Shown here: in pieces, positions 52,011-59,858 of the stretch | Layout of the letters: every line of letters begins with the position of its first letter | Numbering within the stretch: the first letter of the stretch is position 1 | From: Luteolibacter sp. LG18 | GTDB lineage: Bacteria > Verrucomicrobiota > Verrucomicrobiia > Verrucomicrobiales > Akkermansiaceae | NCBI RefSeq assembly: GCF_036322585.1 | Contig: NZ_AP024600.1 | Span: forward strand, 806,001 to 870,000 | Direction: 5' to 3' | DNA length: 64,000 bases | Notes under the pieces: generated by a model | Seen by the model: only the letters and a program-made list of their open reading frames with translations | The model's database searches: none | Told to the model about the DNA's origin: nothing | Position numbers and translations under genes: made by a program

Positions 52011-52583
52011 TCAGGCGGCTTCTCGGAGTTCGGAGATGTAGTTGAGGATCACGCGGCGGCTCAGCGCCCGGTAGATCTGGTCGGAGGGCAGCAGCGAGCG
52101 GTCTTGCTTTTGCTCGACCTTCCGGGCCAGCCAGAAGGCCACCGTCCAGCCATCGGTGAACATCAGCGCCGGATAGCGGCCGCCCACGATCGTGAAGGTC
52201 AGATCGCCCGGGGCGAACTCACCGGCCCGTCGACCGTAGGTGCGGGCATCCGCCGGGATCGTGAGGAACTGGCGGCCGCTGCCGGGCAGGATGACGACGT
52301 CATGGAACGCACGGCCCAGGCCGGAGGACCGCGGGATGCGCAGGATCGCGAACTGCTCGTCGGAAGCCGCTTCCAGTCGACCGGCCGTGCGCTCGTGGTG
52401 CAGCGTCGGTGCAGCGCCCAGCCCCTCGGCCGTGGCGTGGCGGTTCAGCCCGCGCAGGTAACGCTGCGTGAACTGCATCGCCTCCACCGCGAGGCGGGCG
52501 TTGACGTTCTCCATCGTGGTCAGCCCGTCGCGCAGGGCTTCCACCGTGCCGAGCGAGGCCTTGAAACGGATCTGCACGTTCAT
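52011..52583 (-). CDS. Phage tail-completion / virion morphogenesis-like protein
   Basis: 190 residues from the ATG at 52583, overlapping the upstream stop (ATGA). The start is helical, MNVQIRFKASLGTVEALRDG, and the centre is GRQFLTIPADARTYGRRAGEF followed by strands. Such pattern occurs in tail completion or neck proteins between head and tail genes. Functional call is mainly from position. Confidence 0.58.
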   Translation of the reverse strand: MNVQIRFKASLGTVEALRDGLTTMENVNARLAVEAMQFTQRYLRGLNRHATAEGLGAAPTLHHERTAGRLEAASDEQFAILRIPRSSGLGRAFHDVVILPGSGRQFLTIPADARTYGRRAGEFAPGDLTFTIVGGRYPALMFTDGWTVAFWLARKVEQKQDRSLLPSDQIYRALSRRVILNYISELREAA

Positions 52584-53539
52584 TGCCCGTCCCTCCCGTT
52601 TCTGCCTTTGCGATAGGCGGCTTGCGATTCCGCGAGGCTTTCTTCCAGCAGGTCGCTGTAGTCGTAGCGCCCCGGCTTTTCCGTCACCGGCTTCGACATC
52701 GTCTCCACCTCGAACTTCCGGCGCAGATCCGGAGACACATCCTGCATCGTCAGCCGTGGCGCCGGGAGCGGCATCGCGCCCGCGATCACACGCGGCCGCT
52801 TCGGGCTGGCCAGCCATTCGTCGACCGTCTCGCCCTCCGGGCCGCGGATGTCGAAGCGCACGCACTCCGCGTGGCTGCGCTCTTCCCAGCCCACACCGGA
52901 GCCAAACGCCAGCGGTGGCGTGTCCACGTCCAGGGCGTCATTGAAGTTCTCCGAGGAGCCGAGTTCGCCCCAGCGCGGATCGCCTTTGAAAAGGATCATG
53001 CGGCCGCCGTCCACCAGCACGCCGCCCACGATCGTGAAGCGCGCCTTCCAATCGCGGGGCGCGGCCCGTGGCGAGATCCGCACCAGCTCGAACGCGGGAA
53101 ACTCCGCGAGCCTCACCGGCTCCATGCCGCGCCGCTGAAGGCCCGCGTTGGTCATCAGGTCGACCTGCGTCGTGAGAGTCAGGTTCATCCGACGGAACGA
53201 GGACAGATCTTGGAGCGAGCCACGGATCGCGGGCGGCACCTGGCCGACTCCCTCGCCGGGGAATCCACCCTCGGGCGTGTAGCCCAGGGCGCGCAGGCAT
53301 TCGATCAACGTCGCCCGCGCATCCGCCATGCCGATGTCGCCGCTCGCCAGCAGGTCCACCACGCGCTTCAGCTCGTTCACGTAGATCGTGCTCGTGCCCC
53401 GCGCCGTGAACACCGCACGCGCCCGCACCGCCGCGGAAAGCTGGCGCAGGCCAGCCGTGTCCAGGTGCGTCGGCAGCGCCTTGCGGGCGTTCGCCGCACG
53501 GAACGCATCGAAGACAGGATCTGTAGAAGTCGAGGGCAA
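52580..53539 (-). CDS. Phage head-morphogenesis-like protein (Mu F-like region)
   Basis: 319 residues from a TTG start at 53539, the first possible start in the frame after the divergent gene. Blocks AVRARAVFTARGTSTIYVNEL (split), ARATLIECLRALGYTPEGG, and IRGSLQDLSSFRRMNLTLTTQ resemble the C-terminal half of Mu F-type minor head proteins, where RLNLVLETNT precedes the end. It may plug the portal vertex. The rest is soluble, with no enzyme motif. Confidence 0.68.
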   Translation of the reverse strand: MPSTSTDPVFDAFRAANARKALPTHLDTAGLRQLSAAVRARAVFTARGTSTIYVNELKRVVDLLASGDIGMADARATLIECLRALGYTPEGGFPGEGVGQVPPAIRGSLQDLSSFRRMNLTLTTQVDLMTNAGLQRRGMEPVRLAEFPAFELVRISPRAAPRDWKARFTIVGGVLVDGGRMILFKGDPRWGELGSSENFNDALDVDTPPLAFGSGVGWEERSHAECVRFDIRGPEGETVDEWLASPKRPRVIAGAMPLPAPRLTMQDVSPDLRRKFEVETMSKPVTEKPGRYDYSDLLEESLAESQAAYRKGRNGRDGQ

Positions 53540-53593
53540 GATCGTGGATTATTTCCAATGGTTAAGTCCGGACACGCCGCTACGATGGCGCGC

Positions 53594-54238
53594 ATGACCT
53601 GCGGTGAATTCGCCTGTAAAGTAGTGGATTGGATTTGGGCCTCCGTGGAGGCGATCGCCACGGTTGTGGCCGCGATCTGGGCCTACCGGGCCTTCAAGGC
53701 TCAGTCGCGGCAACTGGATTTGCAGCGGCTGGACCGCCAGAACGAGGGGCTGGCAAAATCGCCGCGCTTCCGTGCGACCGGGCTCGTGCAGAGCCCCGAC
53801 CTCAGGGGAGTCCCCGTCGGCAACGTTGTCGGATGCCCGGAAAAGACGCCGGGCCATCCCACCTTGGACGCTCTGCCCCATCTCGGCCATCATTTGATCA
53901 TCTGTAACCTCCGCAAAGACATCGAGGTGTCTCAGCTCGAAATCCGGATCGACGGCGACGCTCAGTTTCGCGGCATGCAGAACCGGGATCTGCTCTTCAC
54001 GGTCGATCCCATGGATACCCCGAACAGTGATTATCAGTTTTTCGTGATCCGCTACCCTTGGGGGTTGGGAACCACCGGCGAGACGGTTCGCTTGCGTGTT
54101 CAATTCGTCACCGCGACCGGCTTCGAGCAGAGCCACATTTACGAAACGCGCATCCGGGAGCGGCACTTCCACCGCGTCAACCCGCCGTTCATGGCTGAGG
54201 CAGACGAAGAGGAAGAAGACCGTCAGTGGTGGAAGTGA
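53594..54238 (+). CDS. Plus-strand membrane protein, probable phage moron
   Basis: 214 residues from the ATG at 53594 (MTCGEFACKVVDW); ATGs at 53585 and 53558 are alternatives. It is the only credible plus-strand gene in the prophage. One membrane helix (WIWASVEAIATVVAAIWAY, about residues 11-30) is followed by a short coiled coil (AFKAQSRQLDLQRLDRQNEG) and a soluble beta-rich domain with FFVIRYPWGLGTTGETVRLRVQF (split) and an acidic end (ADEEEEDRQWWK). This build is common in inner-membrane proteins near phage and defence loci. It may be expressed from the lysogen and exclude other phages (inference). It converges on the next gene. Confidence 0.72.
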   Translation: MTCGEFACKVVDWIWASVEAIATVVAAIWAYRAFKAQSRQLDLQRLDRQNEGLAKSPRFRATGLVQSPDLRGVPVGNVVGCPEKTPGHPTLDALPHLGHHLIICNLRKDIEVSQLEIRIDGDAQFRGMQNRDLLFTVDPMDTPNSDYQFFVIRYPWGLGTTGETVRLRVQFVTATGFEQSHIYETRIRERHFHRVNPPFMAEADEEEEDRQWWK

Positions 54239-54245
54239 AAGCATG

Positions 54246-54434
54246 TTAGATCGGCTTGTTGAAGGTCCAGTCGCGCCGGTTGAGCACGCCCGTGATTTCC
54301 TCCATCTCGGTGATGGTCGGCTGGCGCTCGCGGTCCGGATCGAGGTTGCCCGTGCCGCGCTCCACCACCGTGAGGGTGATCTGCACGGCCTTGTCGGTAT
54401 CGAGCTGCGCCCAAATGGTGACGTTCTTCGGCAT
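54246..54434 (-). CDS. Small phage protein, 62 aa
   Basis: MPKNVTIWAQLDTDKAVQ, then LTVVERGTGN and TITEMEEITGVLNRRDW. It is a short, acidic beta-plus-helix protein with no known motif. Its leader (54435-54480) resembles that upstream of the tail gene at 47283. It is seven bases from the convergent moron gene. Confidence 0.55.
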   Translation of the reverse strand: MPKNVTIWAQLDTDKAVQITLTVVERGTGNLDPDRERQPTITEMEEITGVLNRRDWTFNKPI

Positions 54435-54490
54435 GGCTTCTCTTCGTTTAGGAATTTGGATTTAGGATTTAGTGCTTAGGGCTTCGCCCG

Positions 54491-54940
54491 TCAGATCCCG
54501 TTCTGCATGTCGCGGCTGAACCGCTTGCGCCGGGCGATGATTCGCGGGCTCGGGCTCGGCGGCGGCGCGGGCGCTTCCGGGTTTTCGTCCGGGCGTTCGA
54601 TCGAGGCCCGGCCCGCACGGACGTCTTTCAGGAACGCCACCGCGTCCTTCCATTCGTTGGTGCGCGGCTCGCTCACGGCCTCGTCGATCATCGACAGCAG
54701 CCGGTAGCGGATCAGGCAGATCGCCGCGTCCTCGCACTCGTCCGCGATCGTGGTCGGGTCCGGATCGAGGCGGTTCTCATGCCAGGAGCGGATCGCGTTG
54801 CGCACCCGTTTCGTGACCGCGGCTAGGATGCTCGGCAGCGGATCGACGCCGCCTGTCACCGCCACATGCGTGCGATAGGTGGTGCGCTCGGTGTCGCTCA
54901 GCGCGCCGACCAGCGCGTCGGTTGTCAGGGTGATCCACAT
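54491..54940 (-). CDS. DUF1320-type head-tail connector (Mu gp36-like)
   Basis: 149 residues. The helical core (DPLPSILAAVTKRVRNAIRSWHENRL with DEC EDAAICLIRYRLLSMI, given in pieces) matches DUF1320 proteins that form the ring under the portal. The end is Pro-rich and basic (PAPPPSPSPRIIARRKRF). It follows the major capsid gene, as in Mu-like heads. Confidence 0.72.
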   Translation of the reverse strand: MWITLTTDALVGALSDTERTTYRTHVAVTGGVDPLPSILAAVTKRVRNAIRSWHENRLDPDPTTIADECEDAAICLIRYRLLSMIDEAVSEPRTNEWKDAVAFLKDVRAGRASIERPDENPEAPAPPPSPSPRIIARRKRFSRDMQNGI

Positions 54941-54975
54941 GATGATTGGAAATTGAGGGTTCTTGTCTCGATGAC

Positions 54976-55017
54976 AGGCTCCGCTTTCACGGAGCCTGCG
55001 GATCGAAAGAAGATCCG
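54976..55017. other. Two stem-loops downstream of the major capsid gene
   Basis: AGGCTCCG-CTTTCA-CGGAGCCT (54976-54997) is followed by CGGATC-GAAAGAA-GATCCG (54999-55017). Neither has a T run on the minus strand. They lie just after the capsid stop and could stabilise or partly stop its transcript. Confidence 0.6.
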
Positions 55018-55034
55018 GAACAGGGGTGGAGGGA

Positions 55035-55964
55035 TCAGTTCAACGCAACCGTGAGGCGCTCGGCCGCCTCCTCGTTCGTGACCTGGACGTCTTCCGACCA
55101 GTCGTATTTGGCGACCTCGCCACGGCCGTCTTCCTTCTGATAGGTGCCTGGCACCATGAACTGTCCGCGCAGGCGGAACGTCTTCATGAAGGACGGGTCG
55201 AAGCGCGTCGGGTTGGCCATGCGGGCGAACACCAGGATGTCGCCGTCCAGCGTGAACTGGATGTCCTCGGCCAGGCCTTCGGGCGCGTCGTCGTAGCACA
55301 TCAGGCTCAGGCGGACATCCGGGGTGGCCATCAGGAGCTGGCTGAACTGTTCGATCGTCGGCACGGCGAACTGGCCCTTGCCGCCCGCCACGAAGCGGGA
55401 CTTCACGGACGGATGGTTCTTCGCAACGCGGTAGGCACCGGCACCGAAGATGACGCCCACGCCCATCAGACCGCCGTATTTCGCGGCCTTGATCACGGCC
55501 GTGATCTTCTTGTCGATCTGGTCGATGATGTCGTCACCGGCGGTGATCGCCAGCGCGGTGCCATTGCCCATCGCGGCCAGGGCCGCGTCGATCACCTTCT
55601 TTTCATGCGCCAGGGCGGCGGCCGCCGCCACCAGGTCGGCACCTTCCTGCATGACGTTCATCAGATCCGCAGTCTCGATCTTCTCCAGGTTGTCCACCGG
55701 GAAATCGAGGGCATGCGGTTCGCAGTTGAACGTCTTGTCCTTGGCGGAGAAGCCGATCTGGGTGGCGCTTCCGCCCAGGGCGCGCGCGGTATTGGGAATC
55801 CGGAAGCGGTTCTTCTGGGTATACTCCTTGTAACGGCCGGTGAGCGTGGCCACCGGCACGGTCGGAGCGAGGAAATCGGCCACCGCGGAGGTGGCGGATT
55901 GGGCGGCCCCCTGGGAGTATTCCTTGAGGATCGGATCGGAACTGACTTCAGCGAGTTTGCTCAT
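55035..55964 (-). CDS. Phage major capsid protein
   Basis: 309 residues. RYKEYTQKNRFRIPNTARA, SAKDKTFNCEPHALDFPVDN and the long spine-like helix QEGADLVAAAAALAHEKKVIDAALAAM (given in parts) fit a HK97-fold capsid protein; GVGVIFGAGAYRVAKNHPSV is the P-domain core. It lacks an N-terminal scaffolding part, in line with a separate protease/scaffold gene upstream. Codon choice is highly biased, as expected for the most abundant virion protein. Confidence 0.88.
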   Translation of the reverse strand: MSKLAEVSSDPILKEYSQGAAQSATSAVADFLAPTVPVATLTGRYKEYTQKNRFRIPNTARALGGSATQIGFSAKDKTFNCEPHALDFPVDNLEKIETADLMNVMQEGADLVAAAAALAHEKKVIDAALAAMGNGTALAITAGDDIIDQIDKKITAVIKAAKYGGLMGVGVIFGAGAYRVAKNHPSVKSRFVAGGKGQFAVPTIEQFSQLLMATPDVRLSLMCYDDAPEGLAEDIQFTLDGDILVFARMANPTRFDPSFMKTFRLRGQFMVPGTYQKEDGRGEVAKYDWSEDVQVTNEEAAERLTVALN

Positions 55965-56006
55965 GTTTTTGGATGAGGTGTGGGTTCAGGGTTCGGGTTG
56001 GAGCGA

Positions 56007-56579
56007 TCAGGCCATGATGCCCTTCGCGACGAGCGCGGCGCGGATCTCGCGCACCGTGGTCACCAGCGCATCGGCCTGCGCGGAGGTGGTGAAGCCATAG
56101 GGCGTCGCCGCGTTGCTGGATCCGGTGGCCGCCGGAGTCGCGCCGCTGAACGCGGTGGGAGCGGAGCCAGTGTCCAGGTAGTGAGGATGCGGTCGGAACA
56201 GCACGAGCTGCTCGTCCTCCCAGTCCTCCTCGGCGATACCGAGGACGAACAGGCGTCCCGTCTGCGCGGCCAGCTTGGTGGCCTTGCCCAGGTCGCCGCC
56301 GGTGGCCAGCACCAGGATGTCGCCTTTGCTTCCGGTGCCGTTGGCGCGCACGCGGACGTTCTCCAGCGGCGTGAGCGGCAACACCGTGCCGGAGGTTGCC
56401 CCGCCTTCCAGGATGATCCAGAGGGTGAGGTCGGAAGCGGCGGACGGAAGGGCGAAGCCGTCGCTGGTCAGTTTGGCAAGCAGGCCTTCCTTGCCGGTCA
56501 GGTCCGCGGCGAATTCGCCGGGGATATGCCCGGCCTGGGTGTTGCTCTGCGTCGAGAAGATCGCTTTGTTCGAGTTCAT
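56007..56579 (-). CDS. Phage capsid decoration-like protein
   Basis: 190 residues. The beta-rich region LPSAASDLTLWIILEGGATSG and VRANGTGSKGDILVLATGGD lies between the scaffold/protease and the capsid gene, the usual place for a decoration protein (DUF2190-like). The last 45 residues end in a helix (QADALVTTVREIRAALVAKG). It starts 45 bases after the upstream stop. Confidence 0.62.
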   Translation of the reverse strand: MNSNKAIFSTQSNTQAGHIPGEFAADLTGKEGLLAKLTSDGFALPSAASDLTLWIILEGGATSGTVLPLTPLENVRVRANGTGSKGDILVLATGGDLGKATKLAAQTGRLFVLGIAEEDWEDEQLVLFRPHPHYLDTGSAPTAFSGATPAATGSSNAATPYGFTTSAQADALVTTVREIRAALVAKGIMA

Positions 56580-56624
56580 GGGATCGGAACTATCGGGTTG
56601 AGGTTGGGTGTGGGTGGGGTTGGA

Positions 56625-57632
56625 TCAGGACAGTTCGCCAGCGGCGCGGTTGAAGGCCGCGTTCCACGGGATGCGTTCGGTGCGCTGGATCTCGGCGGCA
56701 CGGTTGCGGATCGCGGCCGCCTTCTTCTTCCCGGCGGCCTGCTGTTGCTCCGTGCCGCCATCGCTCACCGCGTCCGGGGCTTTCGCCTTCTCGCGGTTGT
56801 GGATCGGAGCGACCGGCTTCTTTTCGACTTCCTTCACTTCCTGCTTCGGGAAGGTGGTTTCCATCAGCTCCTCGGTGGCCTTGCGGTTCAGGATGAGATG
56901 CGCTTTCCAGCCAGCGCGTGCGGCTTCGGGGACGCGATCACCGAAACGATTCATGATCGTCTCAGCGGCGTTCTCCTTGTTCTCGGTTTCGGCGGTCGCC
57001 TGGTCGCTTTTCAGCTTGGCGATCGCGGAAAGGATGGCGGCCTCGTCGGCATCGGCGGGCAGCCCCAGTGCGGTGGCGATGTTCTTCATCGTCGGTTGTG
57101 TTGTGGTTTCGGTTTTCTGCCCGCCCTTGGCACCAGCCTCGGCACGGTTCGAAATCGGTTTGATCCGGCCCCGGTTGTTGGGGCGGTTCGTGAAGGCGAG
57201 TCCCGCCAAACGCAGCGGCCTCACCTTGCCGCCGCCGAGGTCTTCGAGATCCCCGGCGTCGTATTCGGTGGAGAAGAACTTGAATCGACGGTTCCTCACG
57301 GCGGGCTCGCCGATGTCGGTCAGGTCGAGCTTCGCGCACAGGATGCCGTTGCGGACCTGCACATCCTGCGCCCAGGCCATCGCCGCCGTGCTCTTGTCCA
57401 TGTCGTGGGACAGATGGTCATGGTCCACGAGCAGACCGGCCCATGTGGCACCGGCGGCCGCCTTGTCGGATTGGAAGCGGTTGACGATCGACTTGAAGGC
57501 GATGTCATCGAGCACCTGCTCACGCGGGTTCTCGTCTTCATCGACTCCCGCCGGATAGGTGCCGGGGGCTTCGATCTCAAACCAGCCGTCGGCCGGGACT
57601 TCGCCTTTGCGGTTGTGGATGGGGTGGCTCAT
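56625..57632 (-). CDS. Mu I-like prohead protease with nested scaffold
   Basis: 335 residues. The protease half has LLVDHDHLSHDMDKSTAAMAW (given in part), RRFKFFSTEYDAGDL and PLRLAGLAFTNRPNNRG, which match Mu gp32 (I) proteases. After residue 180 a helical, Lys/Glu-rich scaffold-like part starts at an internal ATG (57089, residue 182, MKNIATALG). In Mu the scaffold Z is read from an in-frame start inside I, and the same arrangement seems present. It overlaps the portal gene's stop by four bases. Confidence 0.85.
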   Translation of the reverse strand: MSHPIHNRKGEVPADGWFEIEAPGTYPAGVDEDENPREQVLDDIAFKSIVNRFQSDKAAAGATWAGLLVDHDHLSHDMDKSTAAMAWAQDVQVRNGILCAKLDLTDIGEPAVRNRRFKFFSTEYDAGDLEDLGGGKVRPLRLAGLAFTNRPNNRGRIKPISNRAEAGAKGGQKTETTTQPTMKNIATALGLPADADEAAILSAIAKLKSDQATAETENKENAAETIMNRFGDRVPEAARAGWKAHLILNRKATEELMETTFPKQEVKEVEKKPVAPIHNREKAKAPDAVSDGGTEQQQAAGKKKAAAIRNRAAEIQRTERIPWNAAFNRAAGELS

Positions 57633-59713
57633 TCGGAATCGGATTTGGGTTGGATCAGGGCGGCTGCCAGCTCCTCGCCCAGAGCGGCCTCCAGTTCGGG
57701 GGATTGCAGGAAGTCGGGCATGTCCGCCGAGATCTTCTTCAGCGCCGCCCGCATCGCCGCCTCGTCACCGGCCGCGAGGGCACCTGCCAGGGCTTCGCCG
57801 AGCGGCTGCAAGTCCGCGGAAAGGGCGTTGCAAAGCTTTTGCATCGAGGCTGTCCGGCCCATGGCATCGGCCTCCTTGTCGCCGCGCACCGCCCGGATGA
57901 AGTCTTGGAAGGTGTCGCCGTTCTCGGCGGAGTAGTGCCGGTTCATCAGCGCCTGGCCGGTGCTCTCCATCTGGAGCAGCAGGCCGATGACCGCCATGAT
58001 CGGCGCGTCGATCCGGAACACATCCATCGGCACGTTCGGTCCGTCTTCCAGGGCGGACTTGTACTGGTGATGCCCGTCGACGACGTGGTTGTCGGACGAA
58101 ATCAGGATGGCGCGTTGCGCGCCCTGGTGGGCCTTCGCGGCCGCCACCTTCGCGGGCGAATACTCGGCCTGCGTCGGCTTGAGGTCCGCGGGCTTCACCG
58201 ACTCCTTGGTGTAGTCGATGCCACGGGCGCGAAGGAAGTTTACCATCGCCGCCCGGTTGCCGCTCTGGATCTGCGGCATGATCTCCCGCGGGATGCCCAG
58301 GGTGCCGGTCTCACGGCCGAACTTCTTCCATCCTTCCTCGGAGGGCTGGCGATTGAAGATGTTCCCCACGATCCGGAGCATGTCCTCGGGATGGCGCTTG
58401 AAGTCGTTGCGGCTGGTCCGGCCCGCCAGGCCCATCAGTCGGTTGAGCAGTTTCCCCTCGGGAGTCTGCACGGACGGGGCGAGCACCATCTTGTATCCGG
58501 TCTTCTCTTCGATGTAGGCCGGGTCGACGGTGAAGCCGCTTCTGTTGAGAAGGCACGCATCCTTCACCACCTGGCTGCTGTCCTGTTCTTCGTTGGCCGC
58601 CAGCTCGAAGCGCGCCCAGGCTTCCTCGCCCGGTGTTTCCGCTTCGATCACCTCGGCGTCGATGGCGGCTCGCAGGATCTCGGAGATCTCCGCGGCCTCG
58701 GCCCGGGCGATCGCGGCGAAGGTATCGGCATGCGCATTGCCCGCGAGGGTGCCGCTGCCGCTCTGCGCCAGCATCGTGAGCATCCCGCCGGTGCCACGCA
58801 GCACCACCTGTTCATCCTGGTAGGCGAGATGTTCTTTAAACGGATTGTTGCCACGCGCTCCGTTGTCGACGGTTTCGACCTTCGACCCGCCGGGCAACAC
58901 GCCACGGCCGTCGCTGGTGATCTGGTCGGCCGCTTCGAGATACTCGTCCTCCTTGTCGGACGGAACGTTCTCCGGCATCACGATGAAGACGGCCGGGATG
59001 CCGAACTGTTCGATAAAGCCGTCCCAGTCTTTTTGAGACAGGCCCTTCCGGACGTAGGCGATGAGCGCCACGCGGTTGATCGGCCGGGCCACCTCGCGGG
59101 AAATGAATCGCGGCTCCGGAACCTCTTCGCCGGCATTGGTGCCGAACGTCGCGCTGCGGTTGTATTTCCAGGCACCGTAAAGCCCCTGGCGCACCCAGAA
59201 CCATTGGTCCACGGGAGCGAGCGCGATGATCTCGCCATCGCCGTTGGTCACCTTCTCCAGCCGGGAGAAGCCACGGAAGCTCGCCATCGCGAGATGCTCG
59301 AAGGCGGCGCTGAGATTCTTGATCCGCTTGTAGGTCGCCTCCAGCGCGGCCTTCTGGCGCTTGGCCACGCCGGTCTTCCCCGCCGGAACGTCGACCCGCA
59401 TCACGATGTTCCAATCCAGCTCCTGGATGGCGGACGTCCGGCGCTCGATCAGAGCGCCCAGGGTGGCGTCCTGCATCTCGATGTAGCGGTAGGTCCACAT
59501 CAGGTCCGCGAACGCCCCGCGCTCGCCTTCCTCCAGCAGGCACACGGCCCGCTGGATGGTGAGGCTCCGCAGCGGATTGTAGGTGTCCCGCCACGAGTTC
59601 GCCGCCGCCACGTGGAATCGGTAGCTGACAGACATCACCGCCCGGTTCACGATGCCGCGCATCCGGCCGAAGAACCCGCCGGAACGGGTCGGAAGGGTGG
59701 TTTCCCGGCTCAT
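57629..59713 (-). CDS. DUF935 portal protein with ParB-like C-terminal domain
   Basis: 694 residues. Residues 1-400 match Mu gp29 (DUF935): LIERRTSAIQELDWNI, GFSRLEKVTNGDGEIIAL, QFGIPAVFIVMPENVP and ARAEAAEISEILRAAIDAEV. After about residue 490 an extra domain follows: DLKPTQAEYSPAKVAAAKAH, AILISSDNHVVDGHHQYKSA (residues 532-551) and VPMDVFRI. The DGHHQYKSA wording is that of ParB/Srx-fold nucleases or ATPases. Usual DUF935 portals have about 500 residues. The protein forms the packaging channel; the added domain may be virion-borne. Confidence 0.88.
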   Translation of the reverse strand: MSRETTLPTRSGGFFGRMRGIVNRAVMSVSYRFHVAAANSWRDTYNPLRSLTIQRAVCLLEEGERGAFADLMWTYRYIEMQDATLGALIERRTSAIQELDWNIVMRVDVPAGKTGVAKRQKAALEATYKRIKNLSAAFEHLAMASFRGFSRLEKVTNGDGEIIALAPVDQWFWVRQGLYGAWKYNRSATFGTNAGEEVPEPRFISREVARPINRVALIAYVRKGLSQKDWDGFIEQFGIPAVFIVMPENVPSDKEDEYLEAADQITSDGRGVLPGGSKVETVDNGARGNNPFKEHLAYQDEQVVLRGTGGMLTMLAQSGSGTLAGNAHADTFAAIARAEAAEISEILRAAIDAEVIEAETPGEEAWARFELAANEEQDSSQVVKDACLLNRSGFTVDPAYIEEKTGYKMVLAPSVQTPEGKLLNRLMGLAGRTSRNDFKRHPEDMLRIVGNIFNRQPSEEGWKKFGRETGTLGIPREIMPQIQSGNRAAMVNFLRARGIDYTKESVKPADLKPTQAEYSPAKVAAAKAHQGAQRAILISSDNHVVDGHHQYKSALEDGPNVPMDVFRIDAPIMAVIGLLLQMESTGQALMNRHYSAENGDTFQDFIRAVRGDKEADAMGRTASMQKLCNALSADLQPLGEALAGALAAGDEAAMRAALKKISADMPDFLQSPELEAALGEELAAALIQPKSDSE

Positions 59714-59858
59714 CGGCGGACCTCCTTCCCCGGAAGGGTCGCGGACCCCGTTGCAAAACGGCGCAAACCCGTTGCAAAACGGTTAGGAACGGAAAGCCGG
59801 ATGATCTTGGCTCCCAAATCTAACCCCCCCTTAAAATCGATTCTGGCGCGTTTCTCGC
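59714..59858. other. Spacer between terminase and portal with twin palindromes
   Basis: 145 bases without a gene. Two identical 15-mers, CCCGTTGCAAAACGG, lie at 59747-59761 and 59768-59782, exactly 21 bases apart; each holds CCGTT-GCAA-AACGG. It could be an operator for the head operon. A T-poor region and a C run (59825-59832) lie upstream on the minus strand. Confidence 0.7.

Noticed and set aside
52583..53593. Long N-terminal extension of the moron frame
   Set aside because: The open frame reaches back over the head-morphogenesis gene; the recognisable membrane helix only begins after the ATG at 53594.
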